Part shown: positions 8,968 to 16,949 of the stretch, one piece after another
Numbering within the stretch: position 1 is the first letter of the stretch
Layout of the letters: every line of letters begins with the position of its first letter
Source of the DNA: Alphaproteobacteria bacterium
GTDB taxonomy: Bacteria > Pseudomonadota > Alphaproteobacteria > Micavibrionales > Micavibrionaceae
DNA length: 64,000 nt
NCBI GenBank assembly: GCA_021775915.1
Contig: JAJFGW010000048.1
Coordinates: 1-64,000 of the forward strand
Direction of reading: 5' to 3'
Made by a program: the position numbers and the translations under genes
The notes under the pieces: generated by a model
Databases searched by the model: none
What the model was told of the DNA's origin: nothing
The model's input: only the letters and a program-made list of their open reading frames with translations

Positions 8968-9303
8968 CCTGACCCGTTTTACCTCTTCTTTTTATGCGGC
9001 GCCTGTTAATAATTAGAAGTCACCCCTGTTCCCCACAAAAATCACTCCTAACTATATTAGAATAGCGTAAAATACCTTAATAAGATGTTTAAATTTGACA
9101 TATTGACAGGAAGGGCGGTATTTTTTAACATTTTGATATTAAAGCAAAAAATCAATCTTGCTCTAAATTCTTTAAAATTAAACCTAATTTTAAAGTATAT
9201 TTTTTGAAAAATAGTCGAAAAATGAGCAATTTGCTAAATTGAGACGCTCTAGAAACCTCCAGAACCCTAATTTATTAACCTTTTTAAAGCGACGCGAACA
9301 AGA
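8968..9303. other. AT-rich intergenic region, GGDEF/EAL 5' side
   Basis: About 336 bp without a gene between the start of the GGDEF/EAL gene and the 3' end of pyrC. It holds several TTAA half-sites but no exact CtrA box, and a forward-strand TTGACA with a TATTTT 18 bp later (around 9098-9127) that leads to no ORF. No hairpin with a T-run was found for pyrC. The promoter of the GGDEF/EAL gene must be here but I could not fix it. Confidence 0.4.
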
Positions 9304-10434
9304 TCAGATTATTTTCCAAGGCATAGAAATTACCTCGTCCGGATCATCCGTATTCATACCCAGCGGCAAAGGAATAATATCGCCCTCGGAAGTTTGCAAC
9401 TTTGAAACAATTTGCTCTTCTTTCACCAGCGTAAACGTCTCTTCAGGAACAGCAAGCCCGTAAAAAGCAGCACCATTCAGACATAAAAATTTTGTAAAGG
9501 CCTCCCGCCCTTGCGATGAGGGCATATCAACCCCGGCCAATTCAAAGGCTTCCGCATAAAGCTGCGGCGCAATTCCCCCTGTATAACACCCGGCGGCACA
9601 GCCACAAGCCGTCATTTTTTTCATATGCGGCGCACTATCTGTCCCGGCAAAAAACTTTGAATTTTCAGGCGCTGTAACAGCATCACGCAACGCCTGGCGA
9701 TCTTCTTCAAACTTAACAAGCGGCATACAATAAAGGTGGTATTTCAACCCCTGAAGCAAATGCCCCATAGTATAAAGCAAATGCTGAGGCGTAATACTCG
9801 CGGTCATATTATCCGCTTGCTGTACCAGATCCGCCCCGACTTTAGTTGTCAAATGTTCTGCGACAATACGTAACTTACTGTGCTTCTCTATGACCCGAGG
9901 CATCTGCTCACGATAAAATTCTTCCTCGGCATTTGTTTTTCTGGAGAAATAATCTTCCGGGCGCATAGCGTGCTCTTCACCATGGACACAGAGAACAACA
10001 TTATTTTCCTCTAATGCTTTAAAAACACCCTTTTCCAAAAAATAATCGAAAGAACAGCTATGCTCAGCTCCCGTTGTGCCATGCGGAGGATAATATTTAC
10101 AGGCGCGCAATAATCCCGACTTTGCGCCCTGCTCAATCATGGCAGGCGTCGTGTCTTTGGTCAGATAAAGAGGAATGATAATTTCATTAAACGCTTCCCC
10201 CCCGGCGTCATTGAGCATGGCGTGATAAGCTTCAATGCTCATATAGGGCAGGTCGTCATTTTCAAAAACCTTGGCCACCGGCGGTTTCGTATTTGGCATA
10301 GCCAGAATACCGGCACAGCCCATTTTCAAATGGTCGTCAATCAAAGCCGGCAGAACAGCGCCCTGCCGGAAATGAGCATGAAGGTCGTACCATTTAGGCA
10401 ACTTAATTTGAATCATAGGACTACTTTTATACAT
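9304..10434 (-). CDS. pyrC: Dihydroorotase, PyrC type
   Basis: Cytosolic zinc enzyme that closes carbamoyl-aspartate to dihydroorotate in pyrimidine synthesis. The 376-residue protein has the metal-binding YDLHAHFRQG near residue 20, AMPNTKPPV, the HGEEHAMRPEDYF and VAEHLTT regions, and the GTDSAPHMKK motif with the catalytic Asp, all as in the PyrC-type group. It is a little longer than the E. coli enzyme (about 348). The start could also be Met7 at 10416; neither ATG has a good ribosome site. It stands alone and is divergent from the response regulator at 10569. Another pyrimidine gene, pyrF, is 12 kb away. Confidence 0.93.
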   Translation of the reverse strand: MYKSSPMIQIKLPKWYDLHAHFRQGAVLPALIDDHLKMGCAGILAMPNTKPPVAKVFENDDLPYMSIEAYHAMLNDAGGEAFNEIIIPLYLTKDTTPAMIEQGAKSGLLRACKYYPPHGTTGAEHSCSFDYFLEKGVFKALEENNVVLCVHGEEHAMRPEDYFSRKTNAEEEFYREQMPRVIEKHSKLRIVAEHLTTKVGADLVQQADNMTASITPQHLLYTMGHLLQGLKYHLYCMPLVKFEEDRQALRDAVTAPENSKFFAGTDSAPHMKKMTACGCAAGCYTGGIAPQLYAEAFELAGVDMPSSQGREAFTKFLCLNGAAFYGLAVPEETFTLVKEEQIVSKLQTSEGDIIPLPLGMNTDDPDEVISMPWKII

Positions 10435-10568
10435 AGCTTTAAAGAGACAACATATTTTACACTTATGATGTAGCTAAATATTTGTTATTTTAAAAGGGGT
10501 TATATACTTAAAATTAATTATTTATGCAAAACAATGATAAGTGAATAAGATTATTTGGGGCAGAAGAC

Positions 10569-11432
10569 ATGAAAATTATTCAGGAAAGTCCTGAACATCA
10601 TTTTTTAACGTTTTTGGATAAAACCAAGAGTGACCCGGCAGGGTGGCTTGGTTTTCACTTTGGCCTGTCAAAAAAACTCCTTCACACCGACATCATCACC
10701 GAGCCTGACCATATCAAAGGAAAATTACACAAACTTCATTCTGAAAGCACCGCGCTCATCAATGAGCTTTCCGAGAAGACCAAAGACGATAGTGCCGCCA
10801 TGCTTTATCAATTTTTGGATAGTGATATTATTTTATTGCTCCGGCCCGGCAGTGATACAAAACGCGAGGCCGCGCAAATTATATATAAGGAAATGGAAAA
10901 AAAGCTCGGCAAAAAATTATGCGCGCAGAGCAATCTGTCCAAAGATTTATACAGCTATCAAAAATTGGCAGACGAACGGTTTCTATCGGCAAGCAGAGTA
11001 AAGGCCTATGAAACCATAGCCGACAGCAACAGGGTTGAGAGCATTCCCTTACGCCGTGAGCGGCGGGACGATTCTGTTATTATGATTGTTGAGGACGACC
11101 GGTTTACAGCGTCTTATGCCGCAAATATCCTGAACAAGGACTACGATGTCGTGCTGGCTAAAACGGGCGAAGAAGCCATTATTTCCTATATCGAACATGC
11201 ACCGGACATGGTATTTCTGGATATTCACTTGCCAGGGCTCAATGGCATCAACACACTGCGCGCTCTGCGTAAAGTTGATCCAAAGGCTTTTATCTTCATC
11301 CTCAGCGTCGATACGGTTAAACAAAATATTGTCGCGGCCAACACAGAAGGTGCCGCCGGGTTTTTGAAAAAGCCATTTGGAAAAGAACGTATGCTGGCAG
11401 CGGTGAGTAAGTCACCCTTTATCAAGAAATAG
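10569..11432 (+). CDS. Response regulator with a C-terminal receiver domain
   Basis: A 287-residue protein. Residues about 168-287 form a CheY-like receiver: acidic pocket VEDD, phospho-acceptor Asp218 in FLDIHLPG, the Ser of ILSVDT, and the KKPFG lysine. Residues 1-150 form a mostly helical region I do not recognise. There is no DNA-binding or enzymatic output domain, and having the receiver at the C-terminus is less common than the usual order. It may act through protein contacts, or the N-terminal half may be a new output or partner-binding domain. No cognate kinase lies next to it; the PAS kinase at 4592 and the GGDEF/EAL gene are the nearest signalling genes. The upstream 134 bp is shared with pyrC. 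Confidence 0.85.
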   Translation: MKIIQESPEHHFLTFLDKTKSDPAGWLGFHFGLSKKLLHTDIITEPDHIKGKLHKLHSESTALINELSEKTKDDSAAMLYQFLDSDIILLLRPGSDTKREAAQIIYKEMEKKLGKKLCAQSNLSKDLYSYQKLADERFLSASRVKAYETIADSNRVESIPLRRERRDDSVIMIVEDDRFTASYAANILNKDYDVVLAKTGEEAIISYIEHAPDMVFLDIHLPGLNGINTLRALRKVDPKAFIFILSVDTVKQNIVAANTEGAAGFLKKPFGKERMLAAVSKSPFIKK

Positions 11433-11445
11433 AAAGCTCAAGACC

Positions 11446-12072
11446 CTACAAACTGTGGCCTTTATCCGATTTTGTTTGTAAATAACGGCGGTTTTCTTCT
11501 GTTTCAAAACGCCCCGTCGAAATAACATCCTCAACTATAATGCCGTTCATCTCTAAATCAGAGACCTTGTCCGGGTTATTGGTCAGGAGCCTTATTTTTT
11601 CAATACCCAGCGCTTTTAACATTTCAGCAGCGACCTTAAAACTGCGCGGATCTTCAGCAAAGCCGATATGGGTGTTAGCAGCAAACGTATCAAGCCCATG
11701 ATCCTGCTGCGCTTTATAAGCATCAAGTTTATTGTATAAGCCAATGCCGCGCCCTTCCTGACGCAAATAAAGCAATACGCCGCCTTGCGCGCCAATCTGC
11801 TCTTTGGCCTCACGTAACTGGTCGCCGCAATCGCAGTGAGATGATCCCAGCACATCACCAGTCAAACATTCTGAATGAAGCCGAACAAGAGGTGTTAGTT
11901 CTAAATTTTCGGCAGGAAAGACCAGCGCAATATGTTCTTTATCATCAGACAGGTTTTTAAAACTTACAATATCGCTCACGATGCCGCTATCAAGAGCAAG
12001 CTTTGTAATGCCCCGGATACCCGGCGCATCTTTTTCTCTACGGTTCGTGTTTGCGGCACCCTGACTAGTCAT
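11446..12072 (-). CDS. ribA: GTP cyclohydrolase II
   Basis: Opens GTP to the diaminopyrimidine precursor in the first step of riboflavin synthesis. The 208-residue protein is a stand-alone RibA, without the DHBP synthase domain found in many fusions. The zinc motif CLTGDVLGSSHCDCG and the catalytic RQEGRGIGLYNKL, then DTFAANTHIGF and LLTNNPDK, are intact. It overlaps the end of folE by 4 bp (ATGA), so the two are translationally coupled and transcribed from folE. Confidence 0.95.
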   Translation of the reverse strand: MTSQGAANTNRREKDAPGIRGITKLALDSGIVSDIVSFKNLSDDKEHIALVFPAENLELTPLVRLHSECLTGDVLGSSHCDCGDQLREAKEQIGAQGGVLLYLRQEGRGIGLYNKLDAYKAQQDHGLDTFAANTHIGFAEDPRSFKVAAEMLKALGIEKIRLLTNNPDKVSDLEMNGIIVEDVISTGRFETEENRRYLQTKSDKGHSL

Positions 12073-12659
12073 GATTCTTCGTTCACAAATATTAAAAACT
12101 GTTTCTGTATATCCGGATTATCATGAAAAATGCCAGAAAATTTTGTTGTTGTAACCGTACTTTCCTTTTTTTGCCCGCCGCGCAAAGTCATGCAACCATG
12201 CGAAAATGTGACCATAACGGCAATGCCTGCGGGCACGAAGGCTTCATTGATCATAGAAATAATCTCACTTGTCACGGTTTCCTGCGTACTCAGCCGCCGG
12301 GCGCAGTCTTCTGCAATACGGGCCAGCGTGCCTATACCGGCCACGGCCTGCCCCGGAATATAGGCAATATGGGCCGTGCCTGTAGCGGGCAACATATGGT
12401 GCTCACAAAAGCTGGCAATATTAATATCCTTCACGAGTATAAAGTCTTCAAAAGTCGTGTCATTGGCAATGCTTCCGGCATAATCAGCGGCTTGCTTGCC
12501 GTAGCCTTTAAAAAACTCTTCGTAAAAAGCCAGTACCTGCGCCGGGGTGTCCGCCATACCGGGGCGATCCGGATCATCTCCGGCCCAGCGGATCAAGGTT
12601 CGTACCGCCTCAAGCGCTTGTTTGCGGTCTGACTGATTTATAGCTTTGCTTTTACCCAT
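12069..12659 (-). CDS. folE: GTP cyclohydrolase I
   Basis: Converts GTP to 7,8-dihydroneopterin triphosphate, entry to tetrahydrofolate and possibly queuosine precursors. The 196-residue protein has the usual length and the zinc and catalytic residues: SFCEHHMLP, the STQE segment, and HGCMTLRGGQKKES with the second zinc Cys. It is the first gene of a two-gene operon with ribA, so this cell makes both GTP cyclohydrolases from one transcript. It is divergent from cysS with only 50 bp between the start codons. Confidence 0.95.
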   Translation of the reverse strand: MGKSKAINQSDRKQALEAVRTLIRWAGDDPDRPGMADTPAQVLAFYEEFFKGYGKQAADYAGSIANDTTFEDFILVKDINIASFCEHHMLPATGTAHIAYIPGQAVAGIGTLARIAEDCARRLSTQETVTSEIISMINEAFVPAGIAVMVTFSHGCMTLRGGQKKESTVTTTKFSGIFHDNPDIQKQFLIFVNEES

Positions 12660-12709
12660 GATTTTGTGTTTTATGGCGTTAGCAAGGTAAATGCAAGGAT
12701 TAGAGTAAG

Positions 12710-14089
12710 ATGGCGCTTAAATTACACAATACGCTCAGCGGCAAAAAAGAAGATTTCATTCCGCTTGACCCCCAACATATCCGGCTCTATGCCTGCGGCC
12801 CAACGGTTTATAGTTACGCCCATATAGGTAATGCCCGAATGGCTGTGGTATTTGACTTGCTGGCCGAGTTATTAAAGCACAGCCATAAAAAAGTAACGTA
12901 TGTTTCCAATATTACTGATGTCGATGACAAAATCATTGCTGTCGCTACCGAAAGCGGCGAAGAGATTGACGTTATTACAAAAAAATATGCGGATATTTAC
13001 AACAAGGACATGGCAGCACTAGGTGTACGTGCCCCGGACATACAGCCGCGCGCCACCGAGCACATTCAGGAAATGATTGATTTAACGGCCTTATTGATTG
13101 AGGCCGGTCATGCCTATGAAGCCGACGGCCATGTTTTATTTGATGTGCCGTCTTTCCCGGCCTATGGCGGCCTGTCAAAACGCAGCCGGGACGAACAGAT
13201 CGCCGGGGCGCGGGTTGAGGTCGCTTCCTACAAAAAAGATCCGGCTGATTTTGTACTTTGGAAACCCTCCAGCAAAGATGAACCCGGTTGGGATAGCCCA
13301 TGGGGAAGAGGCCGTCCAGGCTGGCATATTGAATGTTCCGCAATGGCAGAAAAACATCTCGGACTTCCTTTTGACATTCACGGCGGCGGCGCGGACTTAA
13401 AATTCCCGCACCATGAGAATGAAATCGCGCAAAGCTGCTGCGCCCATGGTCACGAAAATGACATTACCGCCTTTGCCAAATACTGGATTCATAACGGCTT
13501 TGTCACGGTCGAAGGCGAAAAAATGGCCAAGTCCGTTGGTAATATTACGCTGGTGCATGATTTGATAAAGAGTTATCCGGGCGAAGTCCTGCGTATGACG
13601 CTGCTTTCTGCCCATTACCGCCAACCGCTGGACTGGTCTACGGCAACGATTGAGCAATCAAAAAGTTTTATCGACCGGCTCTATAATATTTTGAAAGATA
13701 TTGAAGACGTACAAGCAGAGGATGCCACTATTCCTGACGATATTCTTGAGGCCCTGCACGATGATCTCAATACCCCCAAAGCTTTCGCGGCGCTGAATAC
13801 TCTAGCAAAAGAGGCTGCCGCTCAAAAAAGTCCCGCGCTAAAGGGGCAGCTCCTCGCCGCAGGGAAGCTGATGGGATTATTACAACAAGACCCGAATGAG
13901 TGGCTCGGTTACGGACAACCCGGGGGTGATGTTGATGCGTCTGAAATTGAAAAATTACTAGCAGAACGTCAGGAAGCCAAAGCGAGTAAAGACTACGCCC
14001 GCGCCGATGAAATACGCGCCAAACTTGATGAAATGAATATTGTCATCGAAGACACGCCGCAAGGGCCAAAATGGCGCAAAGCGAGTTAG
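12710..14089 (+). CDS. cysS: Cysteinyl-tRNA synthetase
   Basis: Class I aminoacyl-tRNA synthetase that charges tRNA-Cys. The 459-residue protein shows Cys29 in YACGPTVYSYAHIGNAR (HIGN as the HIGH signature, residues 38-41), the zinc-binding IECS and HGGGADLKFPHHENE stretches, and KMAKS as the KMSKS loop. Length is typical. The 3' end overlaps by 4 bp the convergent pilin-like gene. Confidence 0.97.
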   Translation: MALKLHNTLSGKKEDFIPLDPQHIRLYACGPTVYSYAHIGNARMAVVFDLLAELLKHSHKKVTYVSNITDVDDKIIAVATESGEEIDVITKKYADIYNKDMAALGVRAPDIQPRATEHIQEMIDLTALLIEAGHAYEADGHVLFDVPSFPAYGGLSKRSRDEQIAGARVEVASYKKDPADFVLWKPSSKDEPGWDSPWGRGRPGWHIECSAMAEKHLGLPFDIHGGGADLKFPHHENEIAQSCCAHGHENDITAFAKYWIHNGFVTVEGEKMAKSVGNITLVHDLIKSYPGEVLRMTLLSAHYRQPLDWSTATIEQSKSFIDRLYNILKDIEDVQAEDATIPDDILEALHDDLNTPKAFAALNTLAKEAAAQKSPALKGQLLAAGKLMGLLQQDPNEWLGYGQPGGDVDASEIEKLLAERQEAKASKDYARADEIRAKLDEMNIVIEDTPQGPKWRKAS

Positions 14090-14775
14090 CGCGGTAACAA
14101 AACCTTGTAATAATAATACAGACTATCACCCGTTTCCTGAAAACAAGCTTCGCGCTGACCGTCAAGCGCCGCGTCTTCATCGCCAATGGTTGAGCTATAA
14201 CCAAACGGCGTCGCGCCGGGCTTAAATTTTTCAATTTGCCTTATATCCGTATCAGTCGGCGGTGCACCAGCAGGGTTAACAATACCGAGAATCTCATTAA
14301 GCTCCAGACACACATCAAGCCGTACATTTGATACAGACATGACAAGATCAGAACAGCTGGAAGCGCCGCATGTAGTACCAACATTCTCAACCTCATTGTT
14401 GGCGAGGAAATCATAAAAAGGATTTATAACCGTTGTCGCTTCCGGCGGATTACTATAAACCACGGCACCGCCCGCCGGATTAAAAACCTCATTACCCGGA
14501 TCACTGTTATAAACACCATATTCGCCGCTCGACAAAAAAGCGTTAGCAAAACTAAGAGACGTAACCGGCGTACCACGCAAACGCAATTGCGTGACGGTTT
14601 TGGAAACCGTATCACCATAAGCAATAATTTCAGAAGCAACGAGATGAACTCTTTCGCCGGTCAGCGCTTTAACTGATCCGCGCCCACCTTGCGCCACGGC
14701 ATAGGACAGCGCCGCCAGCAGGGAGATGGCCACAAAAATATAGAAAAAAACATTGCCGCTTTCACTTTGTCTCAT
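14086..14775 (-). CDS. Pilin-like secreted or membrane-anchored protein, unknown
   Basis: A 229-residue protein whose N-terminus (SESGNVFFYIFVAISLLAAL) is a short polar head followed by a single hydrophobic helix at residues 8-27, which is how type IV pilins and pseudopilins begin. A standard prepilin peptidase site (Gly-Phe-x3-Glu) is not present in classic form. The remainder is polar with two Cys pairs (CGASSC near residue 139, then two further Cys), suggesting a folded extracytoplasmic domain with disulfides. I do not recognise a family. It is followed upstream by another small unknown gene in the same direction. The pilin-like label is only about the helix. Confidence 0.6.
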   Translation of the reverse strand: MRQSESGNVFFYIFVAISLLAALSYAVAQGGRGSVKALTGERVHLVASEIIAYGDTVSKTVTQLRLRGTPVTSLSFANAFLSSGEYGVYNSDPGNEVFNPAGGAVVYSNPPEATTVINPFYDFLANNEVENVGTTCGASSCSDLVMSVSNVRLDVCLELNEILGIVNPAGAPPTDTDIRQIEKFKPGATPFGYSSTIGDEDAALDGQREACFQETGDSLYYYYKVLLPR

Positions 14776-14795
14776 AGTTTCATTCTAACATGTAT

Positions 14796-15185
14796 TCAAG
14801 ACAAAAAAGGCGTGAATTCGTCTTCATTTGATTTGGGAATATGAACGGGAATGCTCTGAACACCTGCAGCCGCCAAAGTCAGAAAAATAGCGCGCCCGGA
14901 ACCAATCTCGATATTTTCCATCAACCCGATTCCGAGAACTGATTTTTCCAGCGTTTCATTTGATTTTAGCTTTTCTTCGGCTTGATCACGTTTGGGCTGC
15001 TCACTCTCCGGTAATTCATCGCGAGTTTTGATACGGCCATCCGAGTGCATCCACTCGTAGGAATAAAGAGAGCTTTGCCAGCTTTTAAGAATTTTGGCTG
15101 TATCGACCACAACATCAAGATAATGCTCCCGGCGCCCTTGCACCGCTTGATTATCTATAAACTGAATGTCCTGCGTTTGTATCAT
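14796..15185 (-). CDS. Conserved-looking hypothetical protein, 129 residues
   Basis: I do not recognise this protein. The start at 15185 (MIQTQDIQF...) is preferred over an ATG 36 bp upstream because an AAGGGGG ribosome site lies about 11 bp before it. The product is soluble, acidic, and ends with a more hydrophobic stretch (GSGRAIFLTLAAAGVQSIPV) that could be a buried strand-helix rather than a membrane segment. It lies upstream of the pilin-like gene in the same direction with a 20-bp gap, so a two-gene operon is likely. It is divergent from the zinc-finger gene at 15263. Confidence 0.6.
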   Translation of the reverse strand: MIQTQDIQFIDNQAVQGRREHYLDVVVDTAKILKSWQSSLYSYEWMHSDGRIKTRDELPESEQPKRDQAEEKLKSNETLEKSVLGIGLMENIEIGSGRAIFLTLAAAGVQSIPVHIPKSNEDEFTPFLS

Positions 15186-15262
15186 GGTTAATTTTACCCC
15201 CTTGCCAGAACAAGCATGCAATGTCAGTTTAAATAAATCGTTAAAATAAGGGGATATTTTTT

Positions 15263-15463
15263 ATGAGCACGCAACCACCGGAACTCATTATCGTTGATAA
15301 CGACGCCGATGAAATAAGCTGTGATGGCGGCGGCGGAGCACTAGGGCACCCGGTCGTCTGGTATTCTTTTGACAGCAACGATTTCACCACATGCGGCTAC
15401 TGCGATCGCTTCTTTGTCAAAAAACGTTCCCAGTCAAAATATAAAGCTAAAAAAACAGCTTAA
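15263..15463 (+). CDS. Zinc-finger protein, zf-CHCC family
   Basis: A 66-residue protein with the zf-CHCC pattern: ISCDGGGGALGHPVVWY carrying Cys and His, followed by TTCGYCDRFF with the last two Cys. This is the small family related to the zinc-binding part of the mitochondrial complex I subunit NDUFS6, and is common in alphaproteobacteria. It may aid complex I or iron-sulfur biogenesis, but the bacterial role is not settled. An AAGGGG ribosome site precedes the ATG. Its stop overlaps the convergent ptsN by 4 bp. Confidence 0.85.
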   Translation: MSTQPPELIIVDNDADEISCDGGGGALGHPVVWYSFDSNDFTTCGYCDRFFVKKRSQSKYKAKKTA

Positions 15464-15927
15464 GCCGCCAGCTTGCGGGCCGCAAAATCAAAGAGCAGAG
15501 CATGCAAGGCATCAACATTATCAGCACCGCGCAGACAACTGCACAAATCCTGGTCACGCAATAAGCGAGAAATATAGGCAAGGCGACGCAAATGGTAAGG
15601 GCCTTCGCTTTTAGGCGAGAGTAAGAGACAAACAAGATCAACAGGCTCATCATCCAGCGCGTTATAATCAATCATCTGCGACAAACGAGCAAAGAGAACA
15701 TAGGGCTTTTCAAGGTTTCGCAATGTTAAATGCGGTATGGCAACCCCGCCGCCAATGCCGGACGTGGATTGCCGCTCTCTTGCTCCCAAGCGAATCAGAA
15801 GACTTTTTTGATCCTGCCCTGTGATTTGCGCCACATGTTCAGCAATAACCTGAAAGGCCTGCTTTTGGCTATTGGCCTTAAGCGCGGGAAGAATGGTATC
15901 AATCATCAAAACATCATTATCAGACAT
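15460..15927 (-). CDS. ptsN: PTS IIA-Ntr nitrogen-regulatory protein
   Basis: A 155-residue EIIA-Ntr protein. It accepts phosphate from the NPr protein on His66, visible in GGGVAIPHLTL, and regulates rather than transports. The stretch LICLLLSPKS analogue and the ARKLAA end are in line with the family. In many proteobacteria the order is rpoN-hpf-ptsN; here raiA lies just upstream in the same direction with a strong terminator between, so ptsN probably has its own promoter in 15928-16030. The nearby RapZ gene is the other Ntr-linked protein in the window; NPr and HprK are not present. Confidence 0.92.
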   Translation of the reverse strand: MSDNDVLMIDTILPALKANSQKQAFQVIAEHVAQITGQDQKSLLIRLGARERQSTSGIGGGVAIPHLTLRNLEKPYVLFARLSQMIDYNALDDEPVDLVCLLLSPKSEGPYHLRRLAYISRLLRDQDLCSCLRGADNVDALHALLFDFAARKLAA

Positions 15928-16032
15928 TATCTTTTACCCTTCTTTTTCTTCTGGTACAGGCAAGTACATGCAAAATGCAAAAAACGCCAGCCTTTTTGTT
16001 TATATTTTTATATTATGCAAACAGCAGGCCAA

Positions 16033-16076
16033 TAAAAAAGCACCCCTGAAACCCTAAGGTATCAGAGGTGCTTTTA
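16033..16076 (-). terminator. Strong Rho-independent terminator after raiA
   Basis: A 14-bp stem (AAAAGCACC...GGTGCTTTT, one G-U pair) around a 12-nt loop, followed on the minus strand by a run of T. The A-run on the other side may let it act in both directions. It lies between the raiA stop and ptsN. Confidence 0.85.
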
Positions 16077-16098
16077 AAGCGTGAATCTTAATAAAAGG

Positions 16099-16731
16099 TT
16101 AAGCGCTCTTTGCCATATCTTTTTCAGACGTTTCACTGACAGGATCAACCCAGCCAATATTGCCATCCTCACGACGATAAACCATGTTCAGGCCCTTATG
16201 AGTGGCATTACGAAACATCATCGCCGTTTTATCAGACAAATCCATACGCATCACTGCTTCAGAAGGACTTAAGGTTTGAATCTCGGCGCTAATCTCGGCA
16301 ATGATGACTGGGTCATCTCCGCGCGGTACACCATCATCTTCATCATCACTCACCTCTTCCGGCTCAGCGGCAAGCGTATAATACTGCGCCTTGAGAATTT
16401 CACCTTCCGGCGTTTGCTCCAAACGTTCGTGATGGTCGCGCAAACGCTTTTTATAACGCCGTAATTGCTTTCCGACTTTTTCAGCCGCGGTGTCAAAAGC
16501 GCCATAAGGATCACCGGCCAGACTATCTGACAGGACCATAATATCCTTACCGATACGAATATGAATATGAGCGTTAATCTGACCATGACCATGGCCCTCT
16601 TTAGAAAAAGTCACAGTCGCGAATGTCGCATGGTTAAAATATTTGCTGTTCAGAGTTTCCAGCTTCTCGGTAACATGGGTACGCAGCGCGTCCCCTACAT
16701 CCATCTGTTTGCCTTGAATGGTTAATTGCAT
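16099..16731 (-). CDS. raiA: Ribosome hibernation factor, long HPF (RaiA family)
   Basis: A 210-residue long-form hibernation promoting factor. Residues 1-110 are the ribosome-binding HPF domain with its basic RRYKKRLRDHHER stretch; an acidic linker (EVSDDEDD) follows; residues about 150-205 form the S30AE C-terminal domain (MRMDLSDKTAMMFRNA, GNIGWVDP) that dimerises two 70S ribosomes into 100S particles in stationary phase. The gene is monocistronic, with a leader of about 218 bp before 16950 and a strong terminator behind it. Confidence 0.94.
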   Translation of the reverse strand: MQLTIQGKQMDVGDALRTHVTEKLETLNSKYFNHATFATVTFSKEGHGHGQINAHIHIRIGKDIMVLSDSLAGDPYGAFDTAAEKVGKQLRRYKKRLRDHHERLEQTPEGEILKAQYYTLAAEPEEVSDDEDDGVPRGDDPVIIAEISAEIQTLSPSEAVMRMDLSDKTAMMFRNATHKGLNMVYRREDGNIGWVDPVSETSEKDMAKSA

Positions 16732-16949
16732 GACTTGGCTCCTTTACTTCACACGTAAAACTACAGGCGTTTTAGCAGTATTTCCGCCCATTGCACAAGA
16801 GTTTATGATGTTTTGAATCATGGTCTTATTTTAACAGTGATTTGGTTAAGCAATGATTATCCAGAGCAATTCATTTTTGCTATAGCGCATTCTCATAGCG
16901 GTGCTATTGTTATGGACTAAATATCTGTGGCAATTTTCCGGAGCATGTT

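Noticed and set aside
9077-9092. TTAA-N8-TTAA upstream of the GGDEF/EAL gene
   Set aside because: Spacer is 8, and the region is full of TTAA half-sites.
15229-15244. TTAA-N8-TTAA before the zinc-finger gene
   Set aside because: Spacer is off by one; not a CtrA box.
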